The notes beneath the pieces are model-generated. The model did no database searches, had not been told where the DNA came from, and saw only the letters and a list, made by a program, of their open reading frames with translations. This document shows positions 13,991 through 26,828 of a stretch of 64,000 bases of DNA, in pieces. Positions within the stretch are counted from its first letter, which is position 1, and every line of letters begins with the position of its first letter. The stretch is from contig NC_052121.1 in NCBI RefSeq assembly GCF_012273895.1, forward strand, positions 1,054,001-1,118,000. Reading direction: 5' to 3'. The stretch comes from Zerene cesonia. Lineage: Eukaryota; Arthropoda; Insecta; Lepidoptera; Pieridae. The translations under genes were made by a program, and so were the position numbers.

Positions 13991-16900
13991 ACAAAATGAA
14001 ATTTTCATGGATGATATATTGTTATTAGTGCTATGAAAACCATAAAAACTCGAGGTTAAGCGACGGTTGGCATGACCATGAATTGGGTGGGTAACTAAAA
14101 TTTATATTTTGTTAATTGCTATGTATGAAAACAATTAAAGTTTAAATCATCGTTTTTAGGCATAAAATCTAATTAAAATTCGAACTAATATTATTTGGTT
14201 CTTCTACCATCAAACTTCATATAAAATAACACTTACTATCATTGATATAATAATATAAACAAGACTTAGCCGAAATATCTCCAAATGAAATCTTATTCAT
14301 AAAATGGTCAAGTACATCGGGATAATAAACTCGAAAATAAATGAATAAATTAAACTGTTATGACGCATATTGTATTTACTTCGCACTTCAACTTATAGCA
14401 CATTACTGTAAGTTAAAACCACTAAGCATAACTTAGGTATTAAGTCTGGTCTAGACAGAAGCCATATCAAGCTTGCTGGCTTGAAACTGACTTACTTTAA
14501 CATTATTAACTTGATTTTTATGAATTATGATTTAAAAAAGAACTTGTTTAACTCAGATATAATATATTTAGATAAACGTTATCGTTTAATGAATGTTAGT
14601 TTAACAAACGAAGCTTTAATTACACAATATTGTCCAGGTTTTAAAATATGAAAATTTCTAAATAATAATTCAATTAATGGAAAATTGTAAAATAAGTTTG
14701 CTGTGTCAAATACTGAAAATGTGTGTCTGTTAATGAAAATTAACGATTCATGTTTATTAATGACAATTATTCAAACCGATAAATTTTACTCGTTTTACCT
14801 TATGCTAGAAAAAAGTTAGATAGATACTATTGTAGAAATCGAAATTCTACAAGCCAAAAAGTCGCAACAACGATAGATTTAAAACAATCCCCAATGTAAA
14901 GGTCCAGTGAAATTAAATAAATTATAAGATACACAAATAAAGAAAATTACACACATCACAATAACTTAGCACGTGTGCAACACCTTTACAAAAGCACATG
15001 GCATGAGTCACGGGAAAAACTCGACGGGACCATTTCTTGCGCACGCTATGTGCACGCGAGCTTAGTCATAGCATGGTTGACATGCCTTATCTGCGACATG
15101 TCGCATCTATTATATTGATTTTAGAAAGTATTGTCTTGTGACACTGAATTATTTCCTTAAAGAAATGTGCCAATAGTAACGAGTCTGTTAGCTAGATTAT
15201 TAGCTATTTTCCTTTAGGATTAGACCAGTTATTTAAACACAATTTGGTCAATCTGGATTGGAAAATACATCCCTTATTAATTTAATTACTAATATGTTTA
15301 TGTACGTCATTCCAAAGCTATTGCATAAATATCAGTTGTATAGTTTGGAAAAATTAAACCATTTTCTATTAGATATATAGAAAGTGTATTATTGGACTAC
15401 ATTGTAGATTTTAATCAGTTCTGAAAATAGACGGTCATAATTCTCACAATCGTTACATTTTAGGACATGACAAAATTTTGCAAAATCTTTCATCGACATG
15501 ATAAATGAATCCGGTTTGGAATCAGTCACAAAGTGTTTAATTACCCCACCGAAACTCATGGCCAACATTTCACGAACAAGACATTAAACCGCGGCGTATG
15601 TAATTAATAAAATACTTAAAATGATAAAGCAAATACAATTTTGATTTCCATACAGAGAGGGCCATGTATGTCCGTCGTCGAAAGCTCTTGATGCGATATG
15701 TATCACGATTCCTTTAATGGCATGCATTATACTGCAACCAGTAAATTATAGTCTTTTTATTGTTCTTATCTTTCTTATAAGAAATTAACGGAGGCCACAA
15801 TAGCGCGGCAATTCTTTGATATACGGGATGTTCAATGTTGATGGAAGAATTCGATCAGTGGATTGGTGTAAAAAGTGTATAAAGATTTGAAATAGAAAAC
15901 TCTGAGTCAGGTACTTCTTAAATATTTTATTTAAAATCTAATAGTATAATAGAAAATAGTTAAAAAAATTGACCCCATTCTCTCTTGATCAATAAAATTA
16001 ATATATAATATTCTTTTAAAAAAATATGCTTTTTATTCTTTGATTTTGTGAACAGCCTGTATAAAAATAATAACTAACGATACCCTTCATTAAGACATTA
16101 AGTTTCGACGTCGATTTGTTAACAACGACAGTTGTAATTAAACCATTCGACTAATATCGGTCGCCATTTTGAGACTTATCTGATGACAGGACTCCGGAGT
16201 GCTTTTAAAATGTCGACGGAAGTGATGAAATTATGATTGAGACGTTGGATCGGTGGAAAGCAATCGATTGATATGAAATCGAGTATTATTTCAATTTAAT
16301 TGCTTGAATTTATGTTTCGCAATGGGCACGTTTAAACTGAAATGTAAAAGAATCGTATCATATAATCGTTTATTGTGCAATAAACTGCTCAAACCATTGA
16401 AAAACTTAAAAAGTGAACATATAAAGATATCTATAGTGGTTTTATTTTATATTAGGTATGAAACAATTTGAATAATATTGTAAATATTAAATAATTCATG
16501 CAAGTAAGTACAAAAACATCGCTTTGTCAAATACTTTCATCCTATAAGACTTTTCTATTTAAATTTAACTCAAATATTGTGAAGCATTTATTTATTTTTG
16601 CGAAGGCATACATAATAATCTGTATATATATACAAGTAATTATTCCTATTCATATATCATTGTCTCAGCGTTACTCCACGACCGCTCAGCCGAATCAATG
16701 CTGTTGCATTATTATAATTTGTAATAATTTCATCGAAATGAACGTAGGCGTCCCTAGGGTGTGGGACCGTTAGTATATTACGAAATAGACACATTAAATT
16801 TTGTATTACATATTATTTAATTGTAACGTAGAATTCTATTATATGATTTTATGTATATTTTTTTTCATAAAATTTCACTCACGTTCATGACAACCATTTC

Positions 16901-18633
16901 TTATTAACAAACACTCTAAGAATCACGTTAATTGATAAAACCCACGGAGTTAAATATAACAAACTCAGAACTAGAACCTTTTCTCGTTTTTGGGATCGAA
17001 ACATAGAATAGATATTATTTATAAAATCTAAAACTAAAATACTTCACAAATCGGTGATTTGTAAAGTTTTTTAGTTCAAGCAGAAACACCAACGCGGACT
17101 CGTCGTAAAAAAATTAAAACATTTTAATGGTCGATGAAACACGGAATTACGTCACGCAATGATAAACACACATCAAAGTATTCATTATGTCTGTACGTTA
17201 TTTATATTATCGGAGGGATTCACCCTCTCGATCCGGATAATTATCACAGGTGTGCCAGCGCACAGGCCAGTTATTAACGCATGTAAAACACAGTTTATAA
17301 TTGAAAAGTTTTAAATTATATCGGAACACGCAAGAACTGATTTCGTGTCGGTACGAAATACATGTTCCTTAGTCAATTAAAGTATACTTTTAACGTGACA
17401 ATCTAACATGTAAGGGCAGTTATTAGTAACATCCCAATAAAATGACTTCAGTATGTTTCAGGATTCGAGGCAGAACATAAAACGAAGCTACAATAAGAGC
17501 TCTCTAAGATGGCTCATAATGAATAATGAGATAGCAGAAGCAGATACTTCACAAAATATCCTATAAACTGAAATGTTTACGTTCAAAGCACAATAACCTT
17601 TAATAATTGCGCAAACACATGCATCAGACATAAACAGTAGTCGTGGGATCGGCTTTAAAAAACTCCAATGAGATCATTACTTCCACGGTAATCTAAAAAC
17701 AATTTTACTAGAACATCGATAAAACTGTAATTTCGAGTTCAATACATATTTATTCTAATTTCCATCCGCTATATTGTTCTAGCAAACAATAAACTCCAGA
17801 GGCATCGATGCGCTGCGCGTGCGCAACGATCACAGAACCAGTCCTCGAGGGCTTTGCTGATGCATGGCGTATGTCTCCGTTGATTTCCACAAATATTTGA
17901 CGTGTAATCGAATATCAAAGGAAAAATATTTCATGATCTGTATTTGTTTTACCGTGGTTACGATTAATTTACATTCTGTGTTTTATTAAAACATCGTTGA
18001 CAATAATTCTTAATGGTGTACTAATGGTAAGTATACATACAACTTGTAATGGACACATGAAAGTTATTCAGATGTTGGAACCAATATTTTGCGAAACTGC
18101 AGAACGAATTGCGATTAAAATATATTCAAATGGGTTATCATAAACACAAATAATAAAATTTCCACTTCGACCATTATCTATGATAATTGTAGTAACTTTA
18201 AGAGGAGATTTAGCTCTCAAATTCAACTGACAACCAAGTACCTCCAATCAATCAAGCAGTGAGTAGGAAGCGTGTGTTATTTAAGCATCAATTAACAACA
18301 AGTGGTTGGGCAATTCATTCAATTTGAGACCAATTGGGCCCGGATTGACCGCGGAAATAATAGACCATCCGTCGCGTGTTGTCAAAACTTTGGGAATCGT
18401 CCAATTGTTATAGTGTTCTAATTTAATAAATCAGCTTGTAAGGGGGACATGTGTGGGTTTGTTCTCCTAAGGTTCTCTATTGTAAGGTTTATTTATTGTC
18501 TTCATAATGTTAGAAATACTGCGACGAGAACGTGTGATAAGGTGTGGTTGAATGAATTCGTCGCGCTTCGAATTCGATAAAGTTAAGTCTGAAATGTATG
18601 TTTATACAGGGCAATTACAGTAGAAGTAGTAGA

Positions 18634-18661
18634 CAGTAGCCCTACAATTGTAGGGCTACTG
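18634..18661. repeat. perfect 28-bp palindrome
   Basis: CAGTAGCCCTACAA is followed immediately by its exact reverse complement TTGTAGGGCTACTG, with no spacer. Flanking CAGGG (about 18607) and CCCTG (about 18679) are also inverted, so this may be the core of a small hairpin-type MITE of about 77 bp. Confidence 0.7.
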
Positions 18662-20187
18662 GTACAATTATTTTAACACCCTGAAACAGTCCTCGCATGT
18701 TTGTTATAAATCATATTTATTTTATATATCCTTGACTAATAAAGATATAAAAGTGTACAATGATGGACCCATGTAGTTTGATATATATGAGAAAATTATA
18801 TCTAACCCTTATAAAGGAACTTATAAACTCTTATAGATTAATTGCAAACTATGTCGTAACGATCTCTTCTGTTCAGATATATCTGTCTTCGTTGCATCAG
18901 CACCTAATTGATTCAATATATTCGCATCTCATTCTCGGTCATAAGTTAATCAATTTTAAGTAGAATTGCATGCAATATCAATAAAGAAGTCAGATGAATA
19001 CCATGTGTTTTGGGGTCGACGAACCTGGCCCATCGCGTCAATATAAATGGCGATTCTGGAGTACCATTCGCGTGGCTACGCTAAATTGGGATCATGTTCG
19101 AAATTTATCGTTAAAATCACTGTACAAGACATAGACAATGTTTTAAAAGTGAAACTGTTTAATACGTAATCTTGATAATTTAAATGTAAGAAGACAATTT
19201 CCTAGTTGATAAAGTTCACTTGAACTGAAAGTGTCAGCTATCAAAAATAGATATAAGGCGTTAAAAGTGAAAATAAGGGGAAATGTTGAAAAGGGAGCAA
19301 AGGTTTATTTTAAGATAGAACATCGGCGAACTCGACTTCTTGTTCTGTACAACACATTTTACGAGAATTTACATTGATAAAAATCCATACATTTTATAGC
19401 CCATTACAGAGCCATGATGTAAGATGATAATCAGCAAATATAATATCGTTTCCCCATTGATTTACGCGATGTAACGCACCATGCGTTATAGAAACCGTAC
19501 ACACAGCCAGAGCAATGCACTAACACAGAAGACGAATGAGCCGGAGTTATCTTATTGTATGCTTGGAATTCCTTAATCTCTTGAATGGAATTTGGAATTT
19601 CAATGGTGCCTTTAATTTTAAGGTCCCTTAAAATTTTCAGGCGAATTTATATAAAATGCATTATTTTTCTGTTTTTAGCGAAGAAATTTTGATTGTTAGT
19701 TACGCAATATTCAATAACTAAGATCAAGTAAATTAAGATACTTGACATATAAGATAGTCAATTCAATTGTAATTTTTTATACTAGTATAAAGTAAATATG
19801 TGCTCATTTATAAAGATAAGAAAAAGAAAAAACAAATTACAGAACGAGCACAGCCAGATTTGATAAAAGACAGAATTTATCATATTTATCATAAAAATAA
19901 CGTGACTAAATACCATAATGTAATCACATGACAAACGGTGTAATTAAACTGAGGTATGTTCGATGGAAAATACGCGAGCATCTTAATGATTATGTTTGAT
20001 TAATTCTAACCAATACTTTATTGAGGTCGGTTAATTACTTTATTATTGATAGTTTATATAAACATCATTAACATATTTGAAAATTCTATATTCTCTAGAC
20101 TGTTTAAAAGAAAAGAGGAGTATCTTCAGGTGTGGTCACTTATTAGCAAATATACGTTATTATAACTTATATATCTTATATATAAGA

Positions 20188-20250
20188 AGTGAAGTCCCCT
20201 ACTTTAGTGGTAATCTCACTGTTACACATATTGTATGATGGGCTACACAG
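20188..20250 (-). repeat. possible decayed SINE 3' fragment
   Basis: AAGTGAAGTCCCCTAC and 'gtatgatgggc' resemble, in reverse complement, the GGGGACACGGGACTTCACTT tail and the GCCCCATACC segment of the SINE at 26618. The match is partial and no target duplication is visible. Confidence 0.3.
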
Positions 20251-23080
20251 TCCAGTGTTTTCTAGTAACTGGTTATACATAGTTTTTAATTGCACATACA
20301 TAGTTACGTTTTGCTTCTCAAATTTCTCGTGAAAACCTCGCATTATTATTCAAATTCTCAATAATTTTTAATGTTCCTCGATTTCTAGTATCAGAATATA
20401 TCAAAAAATTGCCCAAGTGTACACAATTTATAAGAATTTGGTATGATAAAACTATGACATCACTATGTGTTTTAGCTAGTTGTTCACACTTTTAGGTACA
20501 AGTTTTGACAAAACTAGTTTCCTTATAGAAGCTAAACTGTTTACACATTCACGTGTCAATTCAAAAACTTGTTTGCAAATAAAACAGGATTTTTAAGTTT
20601 GTCCAAAAACGGTGATTTTTTTTTTTGCTACGTGAGGTTATGACACGCTATTGGATTCTAGTATCAACGCTATAGTATACATGTTAAGCTATCTTACTTC
20701 TTAACATTTATACCACAGCGTGTAGTGAAATCAAAGTCTATTTAAAAAACGTGTTTATGACTAATTTGTGATTAACGTTACTACCAAGTTTTAAAGTTCT
20801 TCAGGTATATACGGAAAAATTTAATGGTTTATCGATAGCAAATATCAAACAATCTTAAGAAAATCAATGGTTTCGATGTGGTTTTCCAAAACTCATAAAT
20901 AGATAAACACGCGTGCTGCCTTTTAATAGCTAAAATTGTTTATAGAAATGATTGGCGATATTAATCGCATAGAGAATATAAAACTAGCATCACACTAGCA
21001 AATCTTTGATATCGAGTAAATTTTAATTAACTTATTACCTTATAACACTACAGAGTAAACAATTTACGAAAATGCCTTTTGCTAAAAACAATTTATCTCG
21101 CGTCTCCTTTCACACACAACAAAAGATAAAAGAAAGCTGTATGCAAATATTCGGCTTATTGTCCCATTCTCGAGTTCGATCCTTATTTAACTTGGCGAAA
21201 TAAACAACCTCAAATTGAAGCCTCTTGTAGCAAATTTGTTACATTTACTTATTTAAAACTCCTGCAAATATATTTTACAGTTTTTGAATTGTTAGGGTAG
21301 GGCTATTACTCTCATCATAGATTACAATCTTCACCAAGAAATTCTTAATGATTCCGGATCTATTCTGTCAACTTCATTATATACCAATCGCTACATTAAA
21401 TTTATTATTTAATCGTATTTAAATGCCCAAAATTCATGTACAATGTACTGTTTATACTTGACCAGTTTTATATAAAACGAAAGGCTTTATGAATGTTTCG
21501 CAAATGGCTGCTATTTCGCCCCAAATGTGGTTGTAATTGGAGTATTCGACACTCAATCAACTTGTGGAGTAATCACTATTAACTTGCACTACAATGTTGA
21601 AACCTATATTAAACAAATAAGAAGGTTATTTTGAGGTTATATTGATAATACTATTAGGTTATAGATGATAGTAAAGTACAAAAATAGTGAGTAAAAATAC
21701 ATTGTTTATTCACATTTTCATTCGCATTAATGGGAATTAATTTGACTAGATACAGTTGTTAATTAAACTAAATTACATTACTAGGCACGGTATCATGCAC
21801 CAACCTTTCCCTACACAAATTTCCACCCTCTTTATACCCTTGCAAGTTTTGCTTTCACGACAATATAATTCTTACCGATCCTTGTAACTTAAAATCCATC
21901 AGTATACACGTACAGTCTTTGAGTTTTAGTCTATAATATTCGTCCTGTATTAATTTGAAATTTCTGTCCGTCCTGTTATGATCCTATATATCCTTTAGTG
22001 GTACCACCTTTACTTATTTTTTTATATCTTCCGCAATCACCACACACAGATCATAATATTTCCACACCATGTTAGCCACAGATTATTAAAGTTACATAAT
22101 TATGTTCATAGTATTGAACATTTTGATGGTCGCGTCAAACGTGCCGGCGGAAACTGTATCGCGTTACGGAAGCCCAGATGACGGATCTTGATTATCATTC
22201 ATCATTAATTACTCTGGCGTGACATTTTTATAAAATAAAAGGAAAAAGTTTTTCAACGGAATTGACGTCTACCGTTATAAATGTAAGTATAATTAAAGAA
22301 ATAAATTTGTTTTGAGATAGGATTGATTAGAAATAGTAAGATACATTTGGTAGGCAGTTTTTATATATTTAAGATTCAGTCAAACATTAAAAGCTGTGGC
22401 ATGTAATTGAAATAAAATTATGCTAAATCATTTAGCAAAATTACTTATCCCGTATGATATATTCGTGTGTGGTAGTCGAGCATGCCAAAGGCACCGGAGA
22501 AGATAGCACAACTCCATAGAAGATCGATTACTCCCCATTCGTAGGTATCCCTCTAATTTTAAAAAGTTGGCTTCGCATAAAGAGTTCTCTTTATAGGCGG
22601 TGTAAGCGCTTTCAGGCGACACATTAAACAAAATTCACTGCAATTCTTAAACTAATTCCAAACAACAAATATTTTCGAAATCTACCCATACTGAATAGCT
22701 ACCGTTACATTGTTAGCAATCGTGATCTCGACCTAACATCTGCGACCATTTTAAGAGGCCTTGTGCACCGGATATAACGCGTTAGAGCCTACGCCGATCG
22801 ATTTGCACATCCAAACCCACTGTTTAGACAAAGTACTAATCGTATGAGTAAATTTTACATGACACGCTTTCCTAGCAGGACAACAAATTTTGTTCGATAT
22901 TCAAGTTTCGGTAGCTGGTTGGAGACAGAAAGATGGTATTGGAATAATCCCGTTCTTCGGAGTTTCGTTAAACTGTTTGGCATATGACTGAACTCTGACA
23001 ACTCTGATTTTTGTCCGGTCGAGTATTTTCGCATTTACTACGAGAATGATAGAATACTTTGCCTACTTGTATTCCGTCCC

Positions 23081-23240
23081 AGTCCATTCCTTCATTCCTG
23101 TGATGAATCCGTTTCTTTTCTCTTACCCACTAAAAGCGGGCAGCGCATTCGCAGAGGCACTACCTTTGCAAATGTTCATGGGCGGTGATAATCGTTTACC
23201 ATCAGGCGAACCGCCTATTGACCGCGCCATAAAAGATGAA
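23081..23240 (-). repeat. lepidopteran interspersed repeat, minus copy
   Basis: On the minus strand this reads GGCGGTTCGCCTGATGGTAA, then an ATCACCGCCCATGAACATTTG-like segment and a tail similar to 'gaaggaatggac'. The same blocks occur in plus orientation at 24621-24789, and partly at 58330 and 60893. The 65-codon ORF that spans it belongs to the repeat and is not a gene. Element class is unknown; it resembles a widespread short interspersed repeat of Lepidoptera. Confidence 0.6.
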
Positions 23241-23981
23241 TAAAACAATCGTTTGACATTAAATACCTTCGTATAAGTTAAAATTTTTATTTTGTAGTCA
23301 CGCTCTATACTAACTTCTAGTTAATTTAATAGCAAAAATAATAATCGATACGAGATTCTTCTTTTTCCGTTAATAAATAAAATAAATCAAATAATATTAT
23401 CAATAAAACAATAGAAATGCACACATAATTGAAAACAAATATTTTAAGAGCTTAGTACCGCAAGTGCCACGGCTTTGATATAAAATTGAAAGCGCACTTT
23501 TAACTTGTCAATGGCTGGCGTCCCACGCGTGGGCCCACGCAACCAAATATCGGGCCTACGTAAGTGTTTTTAATGACTACTGTACCGATTGAATGTTGTA
23601 CAGTAATGATACAATTTGGTAAACATGTGGGAGGCAAGTATGTTGACAAATTTACATAATATTATTGTTGATGTAGCCGCTGTGTCCCTGACTTCGCAGA
23701 GGTTCAAGTGGGATTAAGCACGGTATATGTTAAGTAAAGTTATATACTTTATGCACATTCAATTTCATCCGATTCGACAGAGCCGTTTTCTCTTGATATA
23801 AAAAAAAACATAGAAACTAAACACGAAAACTTTCACATTACTAGTATGCTAAAAGACTTTGCATGTTCGTTAATTTCATTCTTTGTCAAATTATTCTCTT
23901 TATAATTATTGTATGGTTCATGTTATAAATAACAAAAAATAATTATAAGTGCTTATAAGCACTTCAATAAGTTTATCAATA

Positions 23982-24177
23982 CATAGTATAAAACAAAGTC
24001 GATTTTTCTGGGTGTTCCTATGTATGCTTAAATCTTTAAAACTACGCAACGGATTTTGATGGGGTTTGTTTTAATACATAAAGTGATTTAAGAGCATTAA
24101 TAAAAGGTTTTTTATGTATAATAACAACCATTAAACTACTCCAAATTTAACGCGTGCTTAGCCGGGGGCAAACGCTG
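23982..24177 (+). mobile_element. Helitron-like short interspersed element, third family
   Basis: The body is 'aaagtcgatttttctgggtg', then a CTATGTATGC and 'aaactacgcaacggattttg' segment. It ends with ACGCGTGCTTAGCCGGGGGC and AAACGCTGG before a T. The CTGG|T end fits a Helitron 3' CTRR terminus. The left border is approximate. A fragment of the same 3' end is at about 29111-29157. Confidence 0.5.
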
Positions 24178-24620
24178 GTTAGTATTAATTCTAAATTCCC
24201 TTTTATATAATATTATAGATTCAGAATCAAACTATCGCTTATCAATGGCGACGATCACGGTACGATCGTGCAAACTGCTCGTGAAGGGACACGGGGATAA
24301 TTAGGGCACAAAACAATTGTATACACTCTAACGCTAAGCATTGGTAAATAGACCGTAATGGAATGTTCTGCTATTCAAATTTGGCTTAAAACATGTTTGA
24401 AATTGTGAGGTTATATTTGGAGAGTTGTTTTGAGTATTTTTGTAAATTAAATTCAAGTTTCTGTTTGTTATTTTAAACAATGATTGTTGTTTTAAGTCCA
24501 TATAAGAAAAATCTCGGTAAATTATATATGATTTATGGTTCCTATAATTTTCTATCTATTAATGCAATTAAAACTCAATTACTGTATTATAAATCATTTA
24601 AAAGCAAAGCAAGAAGAACT

Positions 24621-24789
24621 GAGTTGGTGGTTCGCCTGATGGTAAGCGGTCACCACCGCCCATGACCATTCGCAGAGGTAACGCCTCTGTGAATACGCTT
24701 CCCACTTTTCCGGGGAGAAGGATAGTGAATGGATTGACTAAAGAAGAGAAGGAATGGACCAGGAAGGGTGAGGAAAAGGAACCCAGCAC
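24621..24789 (+). repeat. lepidopteran interspersed repeat, plus copy
   Basis: This reads GTTGGTGGTTCGCCTGATGG, then a GCGGTCACCACCGCCCATGA segment, 'cgcagaggtaacgcctctgtg', and ends near 'gaaggaatggaccaggaagg'. It is the inverted partner of 23081-23240, about 1.4 kb away, and the two could pair in a transcript of this intron. Confidence 0.6.
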
Positions 24790-25004
24790 ATTCAATATTG
24801 AACTAGTGTAGGTTATGAGATATATTAACTGTAACCTTATAGTTCAAAGTGCAGTTTGGGTGCACCATTGTTTAATTTGATACTTACCGATAAGCGGGTT
24901 CAATGAGATATCTCGATACGGTATTCCTTATAGGGTTGTGCGATGAATGTCGATAAATTGCGTAAACATTATATTAATGGTAGTTAATACAATAATTTAG
25001 TTTA

Positions 25005-25206
25005 CCCTACTAATATAATAAATGCGATAGTTTGTAAGGATGTGTGTGTGTGTTTGTTGCTTTTTCACGCAAAAACTACTAAACCGATTGCAATGAAATT
25101 TGTTACGTAGATAGCTGAACAACTGGAATAACATACAGGCATTTTTTTATTCCGATATTCCTACGGGATACGGACTTACGCGGGTGAAACCGCGGGGCGC
25201 AGCTGG
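25005..25206 (+). mobile_element. non-autonomous Helitron-like element
   Basis: The element begins CCCTACTAATATAATAAATG after an A (the expected TC start has become CC) and ends GGGGCGCAGCTGG before a T. The CGCGG-GTGAAA-CCGCG hairpin is intact. It belongs to the same family as 9171, 31062, 40769 and 41423, with a (GT)n stretch near the 5' end. Confidence 0.65.
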
Positions 25207-26617
25207 TAACTAATAATTGTGATATGTGAAAAAATAGTTGTTGGGTATACCTAATTATATGTCATTTAAAACTCTAGATTTTTAATAACAAGACAAGGTA
25301 GTAACAAAGAACTGAAAAATATGTATTAGTTCCAATAACGCTTTTTAGACCACTACTTTATAAAAATATGTCACATGAAACAATTTGGTTTCACCGGTTC
25401 TATTGTTCTTTTAAAGTTACAGAAATGAGTCAAACTGTAACTTAAATTATTCATGAAAAAATACTCAAAAACATTACTAAAACTATAAATATTAACGCCT
25501 TTCGTTACATTATCGATATACAACATCCCTCACTACCATCTAAAGCTCTCTTATCGAATAGATGGTATTTCACAAGCACGATAATCGACGATGGCTTCTG
25601 TAAACAATCGAGTGGCTTTATCTAGTCACTTCACTATAAAATACAGATTTTTTATTACGAGATAAAGCTGAGTCAACGTGGGTAAGATAATAAAGCAATT
25701 TGGATAAGGGTACATGACCTTTTAATGTGAGCTTTGAGATTTCTCATGATTAAAAATTTTTGTATCCAAACATTTTCTATGAGGTTAAATAACTATAGTA
25801 TTATTATTTATTATGTCTATAAAAAAAACAGATTTGTTAAAGAATTTTGAGAAGTATGATTTATAAATGAGAATTTTTTCATTCATTTTATTATATTAAG
25901 CATTTGAATGCTATAGAACTAAAAATTAAATATCTTTCATTTATAATAATTATAAGCAATGACAATTTAATCAGCAAAATCTTTAAACAACACTTCTTAT
26001 CAAAACGTAACAACACTACAATTTAAACGCTAACATTTCATTGAACAACTACGCCGTAGCATTTCAATGACCGTTCCAAATGGCAATTAACCGATCGGTA
26101 GCGATTCGGTGGACTGGTTCCCCCACGGGACACCCACCGCCGCGGCGTGACCCACTAACCGCTAACGTAATCGAATCTTATTAGCAGAGCAATCGTTGAT
26201 TTGCCAGATCTAATTTTTCGGTAGAAAGTTGGTTAGTTGCATCAGAGGTATAAGTGTCAATATATCTCTTAAATTAAGGGTGTAACCAGTCGCTACAGTT
26301 TGAGCTTTAGAATAATATTTAGCCTTTAAAATAATATTCTGGGTAGTTTTTGACAAATTTAACGATTAAAATTTAGAAAGATAGCAATATAACACACAGA
26401 GCCAGCAATGCCAATTCAACATCTTTCTTTTATCTTTATTTTTTGTGATAGTTGTTGGCACTGCAATCGTAATTGATTTAATCTTTTTAGATTCTTAAAG
26501 AAGACAAATGTTGAAACCACGCACTACGAGACTTAGAATAAATTGGTAACCTTAAATAGTTTATACATATTACAAAACGTTATTTATAATTTAGGATAAT
26601 ATAATTAAAATGACATT

Positions 26618-26828
26618 GACCGCCTCCTTGGTACAGTGGTTAATGCGTGAGCGTAGAACCGAGGGGTCCTGGGTTCAATTCCCGGTGGGGACGCACAAAA
26701 AAAATGTCTCGGTCTGGCAGGACACAGAAGGCTGATCACCTACATGTCCCTAAATAAAATCGATCAGTGAAACGGATGTACATCATCTGCCCCATACCCC
26801 ACTAGGGGACACGGGACTTCACTTTTTT
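26618..26828 (+). mobile_element. tRNA-derived SINE with 15-bp target duplication
   Basis: The 211-bp insertion is flanked by perfect direct repeats AATTAAAATGACATT (26603-26617 and 26829-26843). The head GACCGCCTCCTTGGTACAGT and a B-box-like GGGTTCAATTCCCGG show tRNA ancestry. The body, with TGTCTCGGTCTGGCAGGACA and a CATCATCTGCCCCATACCCC segment, ends in GGGACTTCACTTTTTT. A close second copy is at 46522. The internal promoter would be used by RNA polymerase III; mobilisation would need a partner LINE. It sits in integrin intron 2, antisense to the gene. Confidence 0.9.

Noticed and set aside
26618..26695. SINE head read as a functional tRNA gene
   Set aside because: The A and B boxes are present, but the anticodon arm does not pair properly and the sequence continues into the SINE body with target duplications.
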